Source of the DNA: Ignavibacteriota bacterium | GTDB lineage: Bacteria > Bacteroidota > Ignavibacteria > Kapaibacteriales > UBA2268 | DNA: 48,704 nt | Assembly: GCA_024636855.1 (NCBI GenBank) | Contig: JAGXGG010000063.1 | Location: 1-48,704, forward strand | Direction of reading: 5' to 3' | Part shown: in pieces, positions 26,801 to 35,900 of the stretch | Layout: each line of letters opens with the position of its first letter | Position numbering within the stretch: position 1 is the stretch's first letter | Made by a program: the position numbers and the translations under genes | Notes under the pieces: model-generated | The model's database searches: none | What the model was told of the DNA's origin: nothing | The model's input: only the letters and a program-made list of their open reading frames with translations

Positions 26801-28662
26801 AATTCAGAATAAAGTATGAGCCTCCTACTATACCTACAACAGCGGGTATAAAGCAAACAAAAATTCAATTTGAGTTAGACCCGACAACTGGTGAGACTTT
26901 CGAAATTGTAGTTAAAGCAGAAGTGGATACATTCTTAGTTGATTACTTACCGGGAAAGCCATTGGATTTTGATATGGGGGATATACCAGTTGGTTTCGAT
27001 GTAGCTCCACAGAAAATAAGAATAACTAACAATGGTAAATTACCGAGAACTGTGACTGGAGTAACTTTACCTGCTGGAAGTAAGCTAACTGTAACTCATC
27101 CACTTAGTCTACCTGTCACGATTGATCCTGGAGGGTGGGAAGAATTTGATGTTGATATTACTTTGCTATTAGGTGACGAAGGACTATACAGCGAAGATAT
27201 CACATTTGATTTTGCTAATTGTGACAATAAACTTCCAGTAACTATAATAGCCAAAGGTGTAAAAGGAGAGTTAGAAATAGTTACGGACTTGAATCTTGGT
27301 GATTTACCTCCATGCTTTGATTTGTCAATCCCTGTGTTGTTTAGAAATAAAGGTGATGCAGATATAAGTTTAGATAGTGTTATAGTTGAAGAGAATGGGA
27401 CAGAAATATACAGATTACTTAATATGCCTCAGACACTTACTGTTCTTCCTGGTGCTAATGTTTATCAAGAAGATATTAAAATTAAGAAATCTGGTTTAAT
27501 AGTTGGGTCAACATTTAATGCCACTTTAATAGCTAACACAACGGAAAATGGGAATTTCCAACCATATCCAAAAGCAATTACTGCGAAAATAAAATCTGGA
27601 TTGATTGTTACTCCAGAGCCTGTTGATTTTGGTGGCGTAGGTACAAATCAATCAAGTACTATAACAGTTATTGTTGAGAAAGATCCAGCAGTCCAATTCT
27701 CTGATACAGCTTCTTTTTCAGTTGAAGTGAACAGATTAAATATGAAAAATGGTTATAATGAATACCAATTTACATCGCCAAATATTCTAACTTTAAACTC
27801 TGGTGATACTCAACCCAAATCTTTTGATATAACGTTTACACCTACTAATAGTCAGAATTATGATGATACTTTGAATCTCAAAGTAAGTATCAATGGCTGT
27901 GATTTCTTGTTGCCAGTTTCACTACGAGGTACAGCATTAGCAGGAGACACACTATTAATATATACTAAAGATATGCTCGATGTAGAGCCGAATATAGACC
28001 AATTTAGAATACCAATCTACGGAAAGTTGAAATCTGCTGATGTGGGTATAGATAAGTCCGCAAGTGTAACTATATCAAAGTTAGATATTGATTTCAACAA
28101 GACAATTTACTTCCCGATGACTATTACTAATGGTGATTTTACAAGGAGAGAAACAGACGGTGCTTCTACATTATTAAGTATAAGTATGGATAACCCTGTT
28201 ATAGTTAGCTCAACTGACGAGATAATATTGACAGAGTTAGTCGGACCTACAATGCTAGGTAACAAGAAAGATAATCTTTTCCACCTGAACGCGACGCCAA
28301 CTATAACCGATAGTACTGGAATATCAACTATTGTTGCGACCAGTAGCTTCTTTAATCTTAAAGTTTGCTCAGAAGGGGGAGACCGATTACTAGAATATAC
28401 TGATGGATTTAACTTTACACTGTTGAAGTCATTCGAATCTATCATTATAGATGCTCATCTGGTAGAACCAGGTATGCATAGAGTTAGATTGATGAATATG
28501 ACTGGAAAAACAGAGTTGATAAAAGAAATAGTTAGAGCAAATAATGATGAGAACGATTATACTATAGAGTACAACACCTCGCATTTGAGTAGTGGTGTTT
28601 ACTATATTCTATTCGAAACACCAGCTCGTTACAAAACACATAAATTAATAATAATAAAGTAA
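23812..28662 (+). CDS. Giant glycine-rich ASH-domain T9SS cargo protein
   Basis: The 1616-residue protein has a signal peptide (MKKIILALVFILPFIAFSQ), an N-terminal beta region to about 215, and a very glycine-rich segment from about 215 to 460 (runs of up to seven glycines, many GG pairs with Ser, Thr, Asn and Tyr). It continues with several ASH/choice-of-anchor-D modules (LDLGIICIGDIATGKFNI, LDFGSVPIGQTKDMTVTL, LDFGLMYECQDSTADAFI, VDFGGVGTNQSSTITVIV), a cohesin-like domain from about 1385, and a T9SS-type tail from about 1539 (MHRVRLMNMTGKTELI .. LSSGVYYILFE .. HKLIIIK) without the usual PNP front. It is followed one base later by the double-OmpA paralogue, so the pair is surely co-transcribed. 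I infer a surface fibre or adhesin. The Gly-rich part may form an elastic or sheet-like region. The architecture parallels 12497 and 18254. Confidence 0.88.
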   Translation: MKKIILALVFILPFIAFSQSHYIIPDIGAPDMAVYVEMIAPHDQKGYFGDDGFYLPGVDTEVQINATKNSQYVTFGPMVVSWDGRVISTHIFIDRSANPTLTTADLAYEVIIEITGSTVPATRTFNYYIVKPQSLGNNGDISGINETVLGDGNLGLRSSRGAMIVDSLTLKPNTIYSVSVKDPDGNIANGNQGFFPVIILSKGPIKGNGSTISVSAQSKIAGPGGGGGGGRFDDFGLFDNSRGTDGGSGYTGGGKGGYNASSVPGQTDEYREIGTGTGGRGISYNGVALDDPTGGYEASYGGTGHPFGTVGKQSTSGNAADWQGGYGGGTGYRNVTQGGAGGFATAGGGANVTGGTTGGKIQGNKSSIPLAGGSGGAGGNPQGLSAESGEGGGGGGAIKLFGSEVVNIKIDANGHNGTDGDGAADGGPGSGGAISLMGKVGISGFDLSAKGGSRSGRNGGSGRIRYDGYDGISDPNFTPADASNYRGISTDTSKYIKPRHRLFGTHKKDGKVKLYQKTKTTDWTLKADFNSPSPGWVNPLDYDVNHEDEYYIVAIQEETQIVDDYTYQPNFVLSQAATNILRFGDQNIYCPKDTTFDVINCANVVYEDSIQIQSIGGDFLNIIVEDKWVFGDKGFEILNLGDYDISPQDPDSLFYIKFRYTKIAGQSGIITDTLILYNNSPTKDSCRIAVNINLQDAKVSFRNQANNTEIDTLDLGIICIGDIATGKFNIRNESDFDLTNISLVKSGMGQETDFTINPNTLTSIGSSLNSLIDVSFQDLDNNAFIDGVSIQVMVYSDQCADPIDSLVISIKVVTSELTLSEADKSLDFGSVPIGQTKDMTVTLTNTGDKPALIQLPTVPAPFTMISPTVGSFPIVLQPIKTDPTAKIDFTYRFSPTTSGNFLDSTLFKSIADNSTGSCDFEIKMNLTGTSTLAEISFSDTLDFGLMYECQDSTADAFITNESAFTIAIDTANARFNGGDLAYFKFLAKPRTINVQNQFRIKYEPPTIPTTAGIKQTKIQFELDPTTGETFEIVVKAEVDTFLVDYLPGKPLDFDMGDIPVGFDVAPQKIRITNNGKLPRTVTGVTLPAGSKLTVTHPLSLPVTIDPGGWEEFDVDITLLLGDEGLYSEDITFDFANCDNKLPVTIIAKGVKGELEIVTDLNLGDLPPCFDLSIPVLFRNKGDADISLDSVIVEENGTEIYRLLNMPQTLTVLPGANVYQEDIKIKKSGLIVGSTFNATLIANTTENGNFQPYPKAITAKIKSGLIVTPEPVDFGGVGTNQSSTITVIVEKDPAVQFSDTASFSVEVNRLNMKNGYNEYQFTSPNILTLNSGDTQPKSFDITFTPTNSQNYDDTLNLKVSINGCDFLLPVSLRGTALAGDTLLIYTKDMLDVEPNIDQFRIPIYGKLKSADVGIDKSASVTISKLDIDFNKTIYFPMTITNGDFTRRETDGASTLLSISMDNPVIVSSTDEIILTELVGPTMLGNKKDNLFHLNATPTITDSTGISTIVATSSFFNLKVCSEGGDRLLEYTDGFNFTLLKSFESIIIDAHLVEPGMHRVRLMNMTGKTELIKEIVRANNDENDYTIEYNTSHLSSGVYYILFETPARYKTHKLIIIK

Positions 28663-28663
28663 T

Positions 28664-30838
28664 ATGAAGAAAATTATATTTTTAGTTTTAATATTTAGTT
28701 CTCTATTCGCTTTTAGCAAAGATGATGGCAGAAGAGTGTACAATAGCTATGGCTTTTTCACGGGTCTAAACTATAATATGTACAGCTCAGATTTTTCTAC
28801 TCTTCCGGGAGTCCCTTGTTGTAGTCCATTGTTTGATAATGCAACTGGAGTTGGGTTAAGTATAGGATTACTTGCGGATTTCCAAACTAATAATATAATC
28901 GAATACTCAGGATTCGATTTCCGATTATCATTCGATATGCTTGATGCTGAATATAATATATTGGAGCCGAAAGCTGGGAATGTAATAAAACAAGAGCTAA
29001 TAGATATAAATAATCCATCACAAACGCCAGTGGATGATGTAGCTATTAACCACAATTTATTAATTAGTCTTAGCATTATTTCACTAGAGCCAACATTCCG
29101 ATATTCGCCTATTTATGATTTGAACCTGCATGTTGGATTCAAGTTTGGTATTCCAGTGGCTTCTTCATATAACCAGAGTTCGACTATACAATCTCCAGAT
29201 TATATTAGATTCAAAGAGGGTGGATTCAAAAGAAATGTAGCCAATGGGCCAGAGATACCTGAAATAAATGGGTTCCAATCTTCTCTTGTCCTAGGAGCGG
29301 GGTATGAATTCCCTCTTTCTAAGAAACTTTATATTGTTCCAGAAGTTCGATACTTCTTAGCTTTGAATAACGTGAACATCGACACATGGAAAGCAAATCA
29401 CGTGAGAGTTGGAGTTGCATTCAAATACTATCCAATCAAAGTAGTTGAAAAGCCAATCATAATGGATACAATTATCACGCGTGATACTACCATAGTTTAC
29501 GATGCAGAAATAGATAACCCTATCACAAATTTTGTAGATATGACTGTAAAAGAAACTAGAGATGAAACAGATGAAAGAATATTCATCACAAAAAACATAA
29601 ACGAGAAATACGAAACTTTTTTACCAGAGAAAATTACAATTGCTGCTGAGATAAAAGGGCAGATAGAAGAAGTAGAGCAAATAGTAATAGAAGAATTTGA
29701 AATGGAAGAAGGGTTCCCGCTATTACCTTATGTGTTTTTCCAAGAAGGTAAAGGGCAGTTAATAGACACTAGACAAAAACTACGATCAGCTATCCAAACT
29801 GATGATAAAGTATGGCAAAATGATGATATGATTAGTAATTTCAATGAGGATAGTCTGGCATGGAATACTCTAGGAATTCATAGCAATCTACTTAATATAA
29901 TAGGTAGTAGAATGGTAAATAACCCAAATACGCAAATCACTATAACAGGTACAAACAATAATAGTGGAGTAGAGCAAAACAATATCACTCTTTCAGAAGA
30001 GCGATCTAGTTCTGTTAAAAATTATCTAATAAATGAGTGGGTGATTGCACCAGATAGAATTAGCACTAAATCAAGGAATTTGCCATCTGTACCAGGTAAC
30101 CCCGAAACAAAAGACGGATCTGAGGAAAATCAGAGGGCAGAGATTACTTCTGATAGCTATGAGTTATTGAAGCCAGTTTTCTTGAAAGATATAGTGAAAG
30201 TATCTAATCCTCCTACTATAAATATAAAGCCAGAAGTTAGCTCTACAAATAAACGTAGCGAAATCAATTATGATTTGGAAATCAAACAAGGCATTAATAT
30301 ATTAAGAAATGTATCTAACCAACAAATAGGCAATGATGGCTATACTTGGAATATACTAGAAGAGCCTCAACCTCTGTTCGAAGAGCCGATAGAGATAACT
30401 TTAAATGCGAAAGACCAATATGGTAATAATGCAACTGACATGAAGACAACTCAGGTACAACAACTTACTATCAAGAAGAAAAGATATGAGTTGAAAGATG
30501 ATAATAGAATAGAAAAATTCGCGTTGATAGTCTTTGATTTCGATAAAGCTACCCTATCAGATAGACACAAAAAAGTACTTGACGATATCAAAACTAGAAT
30601 AGATGAAAATTCGCAAATAACTATAGAAGGGTATACTGACAGAATAGGTAGTGCAGATTATAACAAACAATTGGCTCAAAAGAGAGCAGAAGAAGTAAAA
30701 AAATATATAAATGCTGCCGAGAGCAAGGTAACACTAAAAGCGATAGGGCAAGATGAACTACTTTATGACAATGATTTACCACAAGGTAGAAACTATTCTA
30801 GAACAGTTTTAGTAAAAATTATTACTCCAATTAAATAA
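28664..30838 (+). CDS. Outer-membrane barrel protein with two OmpA-like domains (paralogue of 16203-18242)
   Basis: A 724-residue protein: signal peptide 1-18; beta-barrel-like region to about 260 (LNLHVGFKFGIPVA, IVPEVRYFLALNN, VRVGVAFKYYPIK); linker to about 345; first OmpA-like domain about 350-495; Ig-like insert; second OmpA-like domain about 605-724. The second domain has the peptidoglycan-binding Asp in EGYTD (659) and Arg in QKRAE (674). In the first, TGTNNNSG replaces the Asp while EERSS keeps the Arg (447), the same kind of loss as in its paralogue. The ATG follows the stop of the glycine-rich giant by one base. I infer a barrel that anchors, or helps export, the partner T9SS giant and ties it to the cell wall. 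Confidence 0.9.
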   Translation: MKKIIFLVLIFSSLFAFSKDDGRRVYNSYGFFTGLNYNMYSSDFSTLPGVPCCSPLFDNATGVGLSIGLLADFQTNNIIEYSGFDFRLSFDMLDAEYNILEPKAGNVIKQELIDINNPSQTPVDDVAINHNLLISLSIISLEPTFRYSPIYDLNLHVGFKFGIPVASSYNQSSTIQSPDYIRFKEGGFKRNVANGPEIPEINGFQSSLVLGAGYEFPLSKKLYIVPEVRYFLALNNVNIDTWKANHVRVGVAFKYYPIKVVEKPIIMDTIITRDTTIVYDAEIDNPITNFVDMTVKETRDETDERIFITKNINEKYETFLPEKITIAAEIKGQIEEVEQIVIEEFEMEEGFPLLPYVFFQEGKGQLIDTRQKLRSAIQTDDKVWQNDDMISNFNEDSLAWNTLGIHSNLLNIIGSRMVNNPNTQITITGTNNNSGVEQNNITLSEERSSSVKNYLINEWVIAPDRISTKSRNLPSVPGNPETKDGSEENQRAEITSDSYELLKPVFLKDIVKVSNPPTINIKPEVSSTNKRSEINYDLEIKQGINILRNVSNQQIGNDGYTWNILEEPQPLFEEPIEITLNAKDQYGNNATDMKTTQVQQLTIKKKRYELKDDNRIEKFALIVFDFDKATLSDRHKKVLDDIKTRIDENSQITIEGYTDRIGSADYNKQLAQKRAEEVKKYINAAESKVTLKAIGQDELLYDNDLPQGRNYSRTVLVKIITPIK

Positions 30839-30841
30839 AAG

Positions 30842-30874
30842 TGTAACTAAATTGCTATTCAGATTGTCTATAAT
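30842..30874 (+). promoter_or_regulatory. Candidate promoter of the ECF sigma / anti-sigma operon
   Basis: TGTAAC (30842-30847) and TGTCTA (30865-30870) are 17 bases apart, the layout of ECF-type promoters (an AAC-containing -35 and a GTC-containing -10). The ATG lies 34 bases further. ECF operons are often autoregulated. A TATAAT at 30869-30874 overlaps, so a housekeeping promoter is the alternative. Low certainty. Confidence 0.35.
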
Positions 30875-30904
30875 ACAACAAAGCAAAAGCAAGACAAAAA
30901 TCTA

Positions 30905-31468
30905 ATGTTTAATTCAAAGAAATATGACCCAGATATAGAGCTAGATGAAGCGGTAGAAAACCTGAGAAAAGGTAGTGCCGAGGCATTTCAGATACTATAT
31001 CATAAGTATCATAACAGAGTTTATAGATTCTGCTTGCGTATGCTTGGTTCTGAATCAATGGCGAAAGATGCCTTCCAAGAAACTTTTGTGAAAATTTATG
31101 AAAAGCGAGAATCATTCAAAGGTGATAATTTTGCTGCTTGGTTGTTCACAATAGCTAGACATAATTGCTACAATATGCTTAGAGCTAAAAAAGAGTATGC
31201 TAGTTTCGATGAGACTTATCATCATGCAAAAACACAGAGAACAACTGATTTTGGATTAAAACAAGCGCTGGAAGAAGCTATTAATAGTCTTCCTAACTCA
31301 CTCAAAGAAGCATTTATCTTACGAGAATATGAAGAGCTTTCGTACCAAGAAATTGCAGATATTTTGGAAATAGAACTTTCTTTGGCCAAAATAAGAGTGT
31401 TCAGAGCAAGAAAAAAACTTAGACTAATATTAAAACCCTTAATGAAAGAATTAGATGAACATAGATAA
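30905..31468 (+). CDS. ECF-family RNA polymerase sigma factor
   Basis: A 187-residue sigma factor with the two domains expected of the extracytoplasmic-function group. Region 2: AFQILYHKYHNRVYRFCLRM, then KDAFQETFVKIYEK and FAAWLFTIARHNCYNMLR. Region 4: INSLPNSLKEAFILREYEEL, then SYQEIADILEIELSLAKIRV and FRARKKLR, the helix-turn-helix contacting the -35 element. It lacks region 3 and extra C-terminal domains. The downstream anti-sigma gene starts inside its last codons (14-base overlap), which strongly implies translational coupling and direct pairing. It would direct RNA polymerase to a set of genes released when the anti-sigma protein lets go; candidates include the T9SS/OmpA operons on either side. 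Confidence 0.95.
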   Translation: MFNSKKYDPDIELDEAVENLRKGSAEAFQILYHKYHNRVYRFCLRMLGSESMAKDAFQETFVKIYEKRESFKGDNFAAWLFTIARHNCYNMLRAKKEYASFDETYHHAKTQRTTDFGLKQALEEAINSLPNSLKEAFILREYEELSYQEIADILEIELSLAKIRVFRARKKLRLILKPLMKELDEHR

Positions 31469-32750
31469 TTTAATATCGAAATATCTAGATGGTGAGCTTA
31501 CTGAAAATGAAGATTTACAGTTACGCAATCTCATTACTTCTAACGATAATGCTCGTGATATATTCAATACTTATATTGATCTTCATATAGCATCAAAAGA
31601 AGATGCCAAATCAATAACTACTCCTGATAGCTTGAAAAGCGAAACAGAAGATTTGGTGATGATGGCGATAATGAGTGCTTCAGCTATGCCAGCTAAAACA
31701 ACGAAAAGTTTAAATATATTTAATCTGTTCCCTAGACAACTGGTCTCTATGGTAGCAGCACTTCTGTTAATCACATTTACATATACTTCGGATATGAATA
31801 TATTTAAGAATGTTATACCTTCTTATAGTAAAGCAGAAATGGTAATAGAATTACCTCTCGTTTCTAGTAGAGAAGTTAATATTAGTACTGCATCTAATTC
31901 TGCGTCTAATAATAGTACTCAATCTTTTGCTAATAATGAAGTTAAAGAATTTATAATAAATACTGACGCAAATACTAATGATATCGAATCTATCACTATA
32001 GCAAATGCAGAATCAATATCTTATATAACTCAAAAAGATAATCTAAACATAAATGATAGTGATGCAGATACTAAAATTATTGCTTCGGATAATAGTAATG
32101 ACTTACTAAATAAAAATCTTAATCCGACTTTCACTATATTAGACGAGAATACAACTTCATCTAATATGCAATATGGTGATATAGTGAATAAACTAGGACA
32201 ATCTCAAAATAATTTAGCTATTAATAATATTCAGTTGACTGCTTTTACTTCTAGTCCTTACACTTTATATGGATTTGATGATAAAGCAAACGCTTCTATT
32301 AGTTCTTATTCTCAAGCCATATCAGTTAACTTAAACGAAGAGACTAGTATTGGACTTGAGATCGGCTATTCAGATATAGCATATAGAGCAGAAACTTTTA
32401 CACACACAAATGTACTAGATAAATATGGACGTGAGACTGGACAACAAATAGTATTCAGAACTGAAAGAGACAAAGATTATGCAATGTATTGGGGACAAAT
32501 GTTCGTCCAATCACAATTATATAAAATAGATGACTTCGATCTTGGGCTTAGATTGGGGTTAGGTCTTTCTGAAAGTGGGTTAACTAGTAATTCTAGATTA
32601 CTTGCTTCGTATGAGTTAGTAAGTGGAATTAAGTTAACTGCAGGTACAGAATTTAACTACTTTACTGTAGCTTTACCGCAACTAGTTAACTCATATACTC
32701 AGAATTATTATAGTTTCTCTATGGTTTATGGATTGCAATTTAATTTCTAA
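31455..32750 (+). CDS. Dual-membrane-spanning anti-sigma factor (Dma-like) with outer-membrane barrel
   Basis: The 431-residue protein has an unusual layout. Residues 1-45 (DNLISKYLDGELTENEDLQL) match the N-terminal helical anti-sigma fold, without a zinc motif. About 95-110 is a single hydrophobic helix (LVSMVAALLLITFTY) that fits the inner membrane. About 111-285 is a long, low-complexity linker rich in Asn, Ser, Asp and Thr. From about 286 to the end come amphipathic strands with alternating hydrophobic/aromatic residues (TSIGLEIGYSDIAYRAETF, DLGLRLGLGLSESG, GIKLTAGTEFNYFTV) and a last residue Phe (YGLQFNF), the signature of an outer-membrane barrel assembled by BAM. This equals the design of dual-membrane-spanning anti-sigma factors described in Bacteroides thetaiotaomicron. 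No FecR-type domain. It overlaps the sigma gene by 14 bases. Regulatory role inferred. Confidence 0.82.
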   Translation: MNIDNLISKYLDGELTENEDLQLRNLITSNDNARDIFNTYIDLHIASKEDAKSITTPDSLKSETEDLVMMAIMSASAMPAKTTKSLNIFNLFPRQLVSMVAALLLITFTYTSDMNIFKNVIPSYSKAEMVIELPLVSSREVNISTASNSASNNSTQSFANNEVKEFIINTDANTNDIESITIANAESISYITQKDNLNINDSDADTKIIASDNSNDLLNKNLNPTFTILDENTTSSNMQYGDIVNKLGQSQNNLAINNIQLTAFTSSPYTLYGFDDKANASISSYSQAISVNLNEETSIGLEIGYSDIAYRAETFTHTNVLDKYGRETGQQIVFRTERDKDYAMYWGQMFVQSQLYKIDDFDLGLRLGLGLSESGLTSNSRLLASYELVSGIKLTAGTEFNYFTVALPQLVNSYTQNYYSFSMVYGLQFNF

Positions 32751-32776
32751 ATTGTTAAAAAGCTGTAAAGATATTT

Positions 32777-32817
32777 CAACACAATTAGTGTTGTTTAAAA
32801 AAAAACTATTATATTTG
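32777..32817 (+). promoter_or_regulatory. Hairpin and Bacteroidota-type -7 box in the leader region before the TonB receptor
   Basis: CAACAC-AATTA-GTGTTG (32777-32793) can form a short hairpin just after the anti-sigma gene, and TATATTTG (32810-32817) fits the Bacteroidota -7 consensus TAnnTTTG, with GTTG about 16 bases upstream as a poor -33. A promoter here would give the TonB-receptor operon its own transcript with a leader of about 165 bases. The 32751-32986 spacer shows nothing else that I can name. Confidence 0.3.
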
Positions 32818-32973
32818 AAACAGGGCTTAAAATGAATAATCACTTTATTAAGTAAATAAAACAATATAAATCGAACAAGATTTTTATATTTTCTTTTATT
32901 ACATTACTTATCTCTCGTAGTTATTCCGCTTTTTGCCTATTGAATTCTAAAATTTGAAAAAAATTAATTTATT

Positions 32974-32989
32974 AGGAGTTTATATCATG
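32974..32989 (+). promoter_or_regulatory. Ribosome binding site fixing the TonB-receptor start
   Basis: AGGAG (32974-32978) lies eight bases before ATG at 32987. The same leader, TTATTAGGAGTTTATAT, stands directly before the start of the next gene at 36229 (there ATTATTAGGAGTTTATATG). This rules out the upstream in-frame TTG at 32954, which has no ribosome site. Confidence 0.85.
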
Positions 32990-35900
32990 CTGAGAATAGC
33001 ATTAATAGCAATATTAAGTCTTGCATTTATTATACCGCAGTCGCTCACTGCAGGTGTAAACGGAACCGTAAAAGGTGAAGTTGTTGACGAAAATGGTAAT
33101 CCTGCGATTGGAGCATCAGTACTTTTGGTAGGAACTACACAAGGAGCTTACGTAAAAGCAAATGGTAAATTCGCTATACCTGGTGTTAGAGCTGGCTCAT
33201 ATGAATTGAAAGTTTCTTATGCTGGATATGAGCCAACGATTAAGAAAATAAATGTAAGTGCTGATCAAACAACTGATGTAGATTTCAAGCTTAAGACATT
33301 TACAAGTGAAGAAATTGTTGTTACTACTAAGATGGTTGAAAAAACCCAAGTTGGTTCAAATATGATTTTCGATAAAAATGCACTTGAAAGAACAGCTACT
33401 GCAGGTGTTACTTCTTTAGTAACTCAATCTTCTGGTGTTACTAATAGTGGAAACGGATATAATATCCGAGGTATGAGAGCAGAAGATACACAAGTATTAG
33501 TTGATGGTCTTGATATGGGTAATCAATTTACTGGTGGATTTGGTGGTTCTGGTACAGCTTACGCACCAATGGTTTCTCAATATGCTACAGAAGAAGTTCA
33601 AGTGAAAAAAGGTGGTACTGGTGCACAACAAGGTAATGCTGTTGGTGGTACTGTTAATACTGTAGTTAAAACTGGTAATTCAGAAAGTTATGAAGGCTTT
33701 ATTGCTTATAGAGCTGATTTACCTTCTTTAAATGGTTCTCAAGGTCAAGGAGTCGATTTGATTGCCAATGGGAATTCATTTGATATAATTGAACAAGGAG
33801 AAGGTAGACAGCTAGAAGGTGATAATCTTTCGAATTTTGAATTTGGTGTAGGTGGACCTATTCCAGGTTTAGATAAAGCTTTAAATACAGCTACCTTCTA
33901 TTTAACTGGTAGATACGAATTTAGACAAAATAGAGCTTCGACTTACGAATACTATGCTCCAGTGGTAAATGATTTTGGTGGAAATGAAATAATGGGTGGT
34001 GAAAATCTAGGACAAATAGATAACCAAAGATCTTGGGTTAAAAACATCACTGGTAGATTAACTTTTGGTGTTTCTGATAATATTAGTTTAACAGTTGGTG
34101 GACAACTTGGGCAAACAAATTTGGAAAGTCAAGGTTTAAATACATTGTATATGGATCAAGAAGGTGTAATGGATGGCGTATCGAATGGAATAGAAGAGAG
34201 ATTCGCCAAACTTAATGTAACTAACACAGATGTTAATAATGTATTCGTTAAAATGACACATTCATTTTCTGAAGCTTCAGCTTTTTATGATATTAGATTA
34301 TCTTCTAATATAAATAATGATATGATAGGAAGAAGAGCGAATCCAGGTTCAGACCCATCATTTTTCGGTGGCTTTGATATAATGATTCCAACGGATGAAT
34401 ATGCAAGGGATCCAGATACTAGACAATTAACTTTTGGATTGAGGGATAATATACCTGACCAATATACTCCAATATTCACTAGAAAACTTCCAAACGATGG
34501 AAGTTCTGTAGCATCTAAGGAAGATTATTATGTAGCTAATCCGCTTACTGGTTACGTTGAATCTACACCCATTTCGACATTCAGAAATCCTTATGGATCA
34601 GACCAGTTTTTCACTGGACACGGTAGTTACGGATTCCAATTTAGACAAGGTAATTACTTACAAGCCGATGGTAATTTTACAAAGTATATTTCTGGTGATA
34701 GATTTGAACATAATATACAAATGGGTTTTGAATTGAGAACATATACAATGGGGTTTCATTCTAATTCAAGCCCTACAACTTCCGAAACTGTTGATGTATA
34801 TTCATCAGAATTTGGTGGTAATATTTACACTCCTAATCAAGAAATATATGAATTGACAAGTGATGAATTTCGTCCATTTAGAGCTGGTGTGTTTGTACAG
34901 GATCAAATTTCATTCGAAGGTATAATTATAACACCAGGTATGAGATTTGATATGTTTAATGCAAATGCAGTTTATAGAACAGAACTTTTCCCATTGCCTG
35001 CAATCGATGAAGTTGACAAGTTTAGTGAAACTGAAGCAAAGATTATGATTAGCCCGCGTTTAAATGCTAGTTATCCGATTACAGATCAGTCAATATTCAA
35101 AATGAACTTTGGTATTTATTACCAAATGCCTCAGCTGCAATATATGTTTGATGGAGCTAATTTAGTTGCTGAAAATATTAGAAGACCAATTATAGGTAAT
35201 CCTAACATAGAGCCTCAAAGAACAAATAAATATGAAGTTGGATATACTACAGCATTAACAGAAGATTTTGCATTGGATATCAATGCATATTATAATGATA
35301 TTTATAATCAATTAGGTTATGCGTATATAGCAGATGCTAATCCATATTATCTAGCTGAAGTTGGGCAGTATGGTACGAACAAAGGTGTTGAAATTGATTT
35401 AAGAAAAAGAGTAAGAGATCATTTTGGATTTAGAATTGCTTACACATTAGGTTCTATTCGAGGAACCAGTGCTGAAGCAAGATCAAGTACTAATTTAAAT
35501 TTTGATCCCATAACTAGTAATCCTACATTACCTTTGGCTACTATTAGGCTAGGGAGAGATATTACACATAGATTAACAACGGTTGTGAATTTTGATTGGG
35601 GAACAGAAGAAGGTCCTTCGATTGGTGGTATTCACTTGTTAGAGAATGCATATATAACATTTACAGGAAACTTTAATTCGGGCTCTCCATATACTTTGAC
35701 AACCATAAATGGAATTGGTCAACTTTCAGAAATAAATGCTCTTGAAGGTCCTGCAAGGTGGAGTATTGATACTAGACTAGGAAAAAGATTTCAATTAAGC
35801 GACCTATTCGGTGAAGGAATGGGTAATTCATCTGTAGAGATATATGTCGATATATTCAATACTACTAATAGAACAGAAGCTGTTGCTGTATATGGTGGTA

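Noticed and set aside
30852-30874. Housekeeping promoter TTGCTA with TATAAT before the sigma gene
   Set aside because: The spacing is only 11 bases, far from 17. An ECF-type reading of the same region fits better, though TATAAT with another -35 cannot be ruled out.
32954-32986. TTG start for the TonB receptor, 11 codons upstream
   Set aside because: No ribosome site, and it would place the AGGAG element inside the gene; the ATG at 32987 has ideal spacing and a normal signal peptide.
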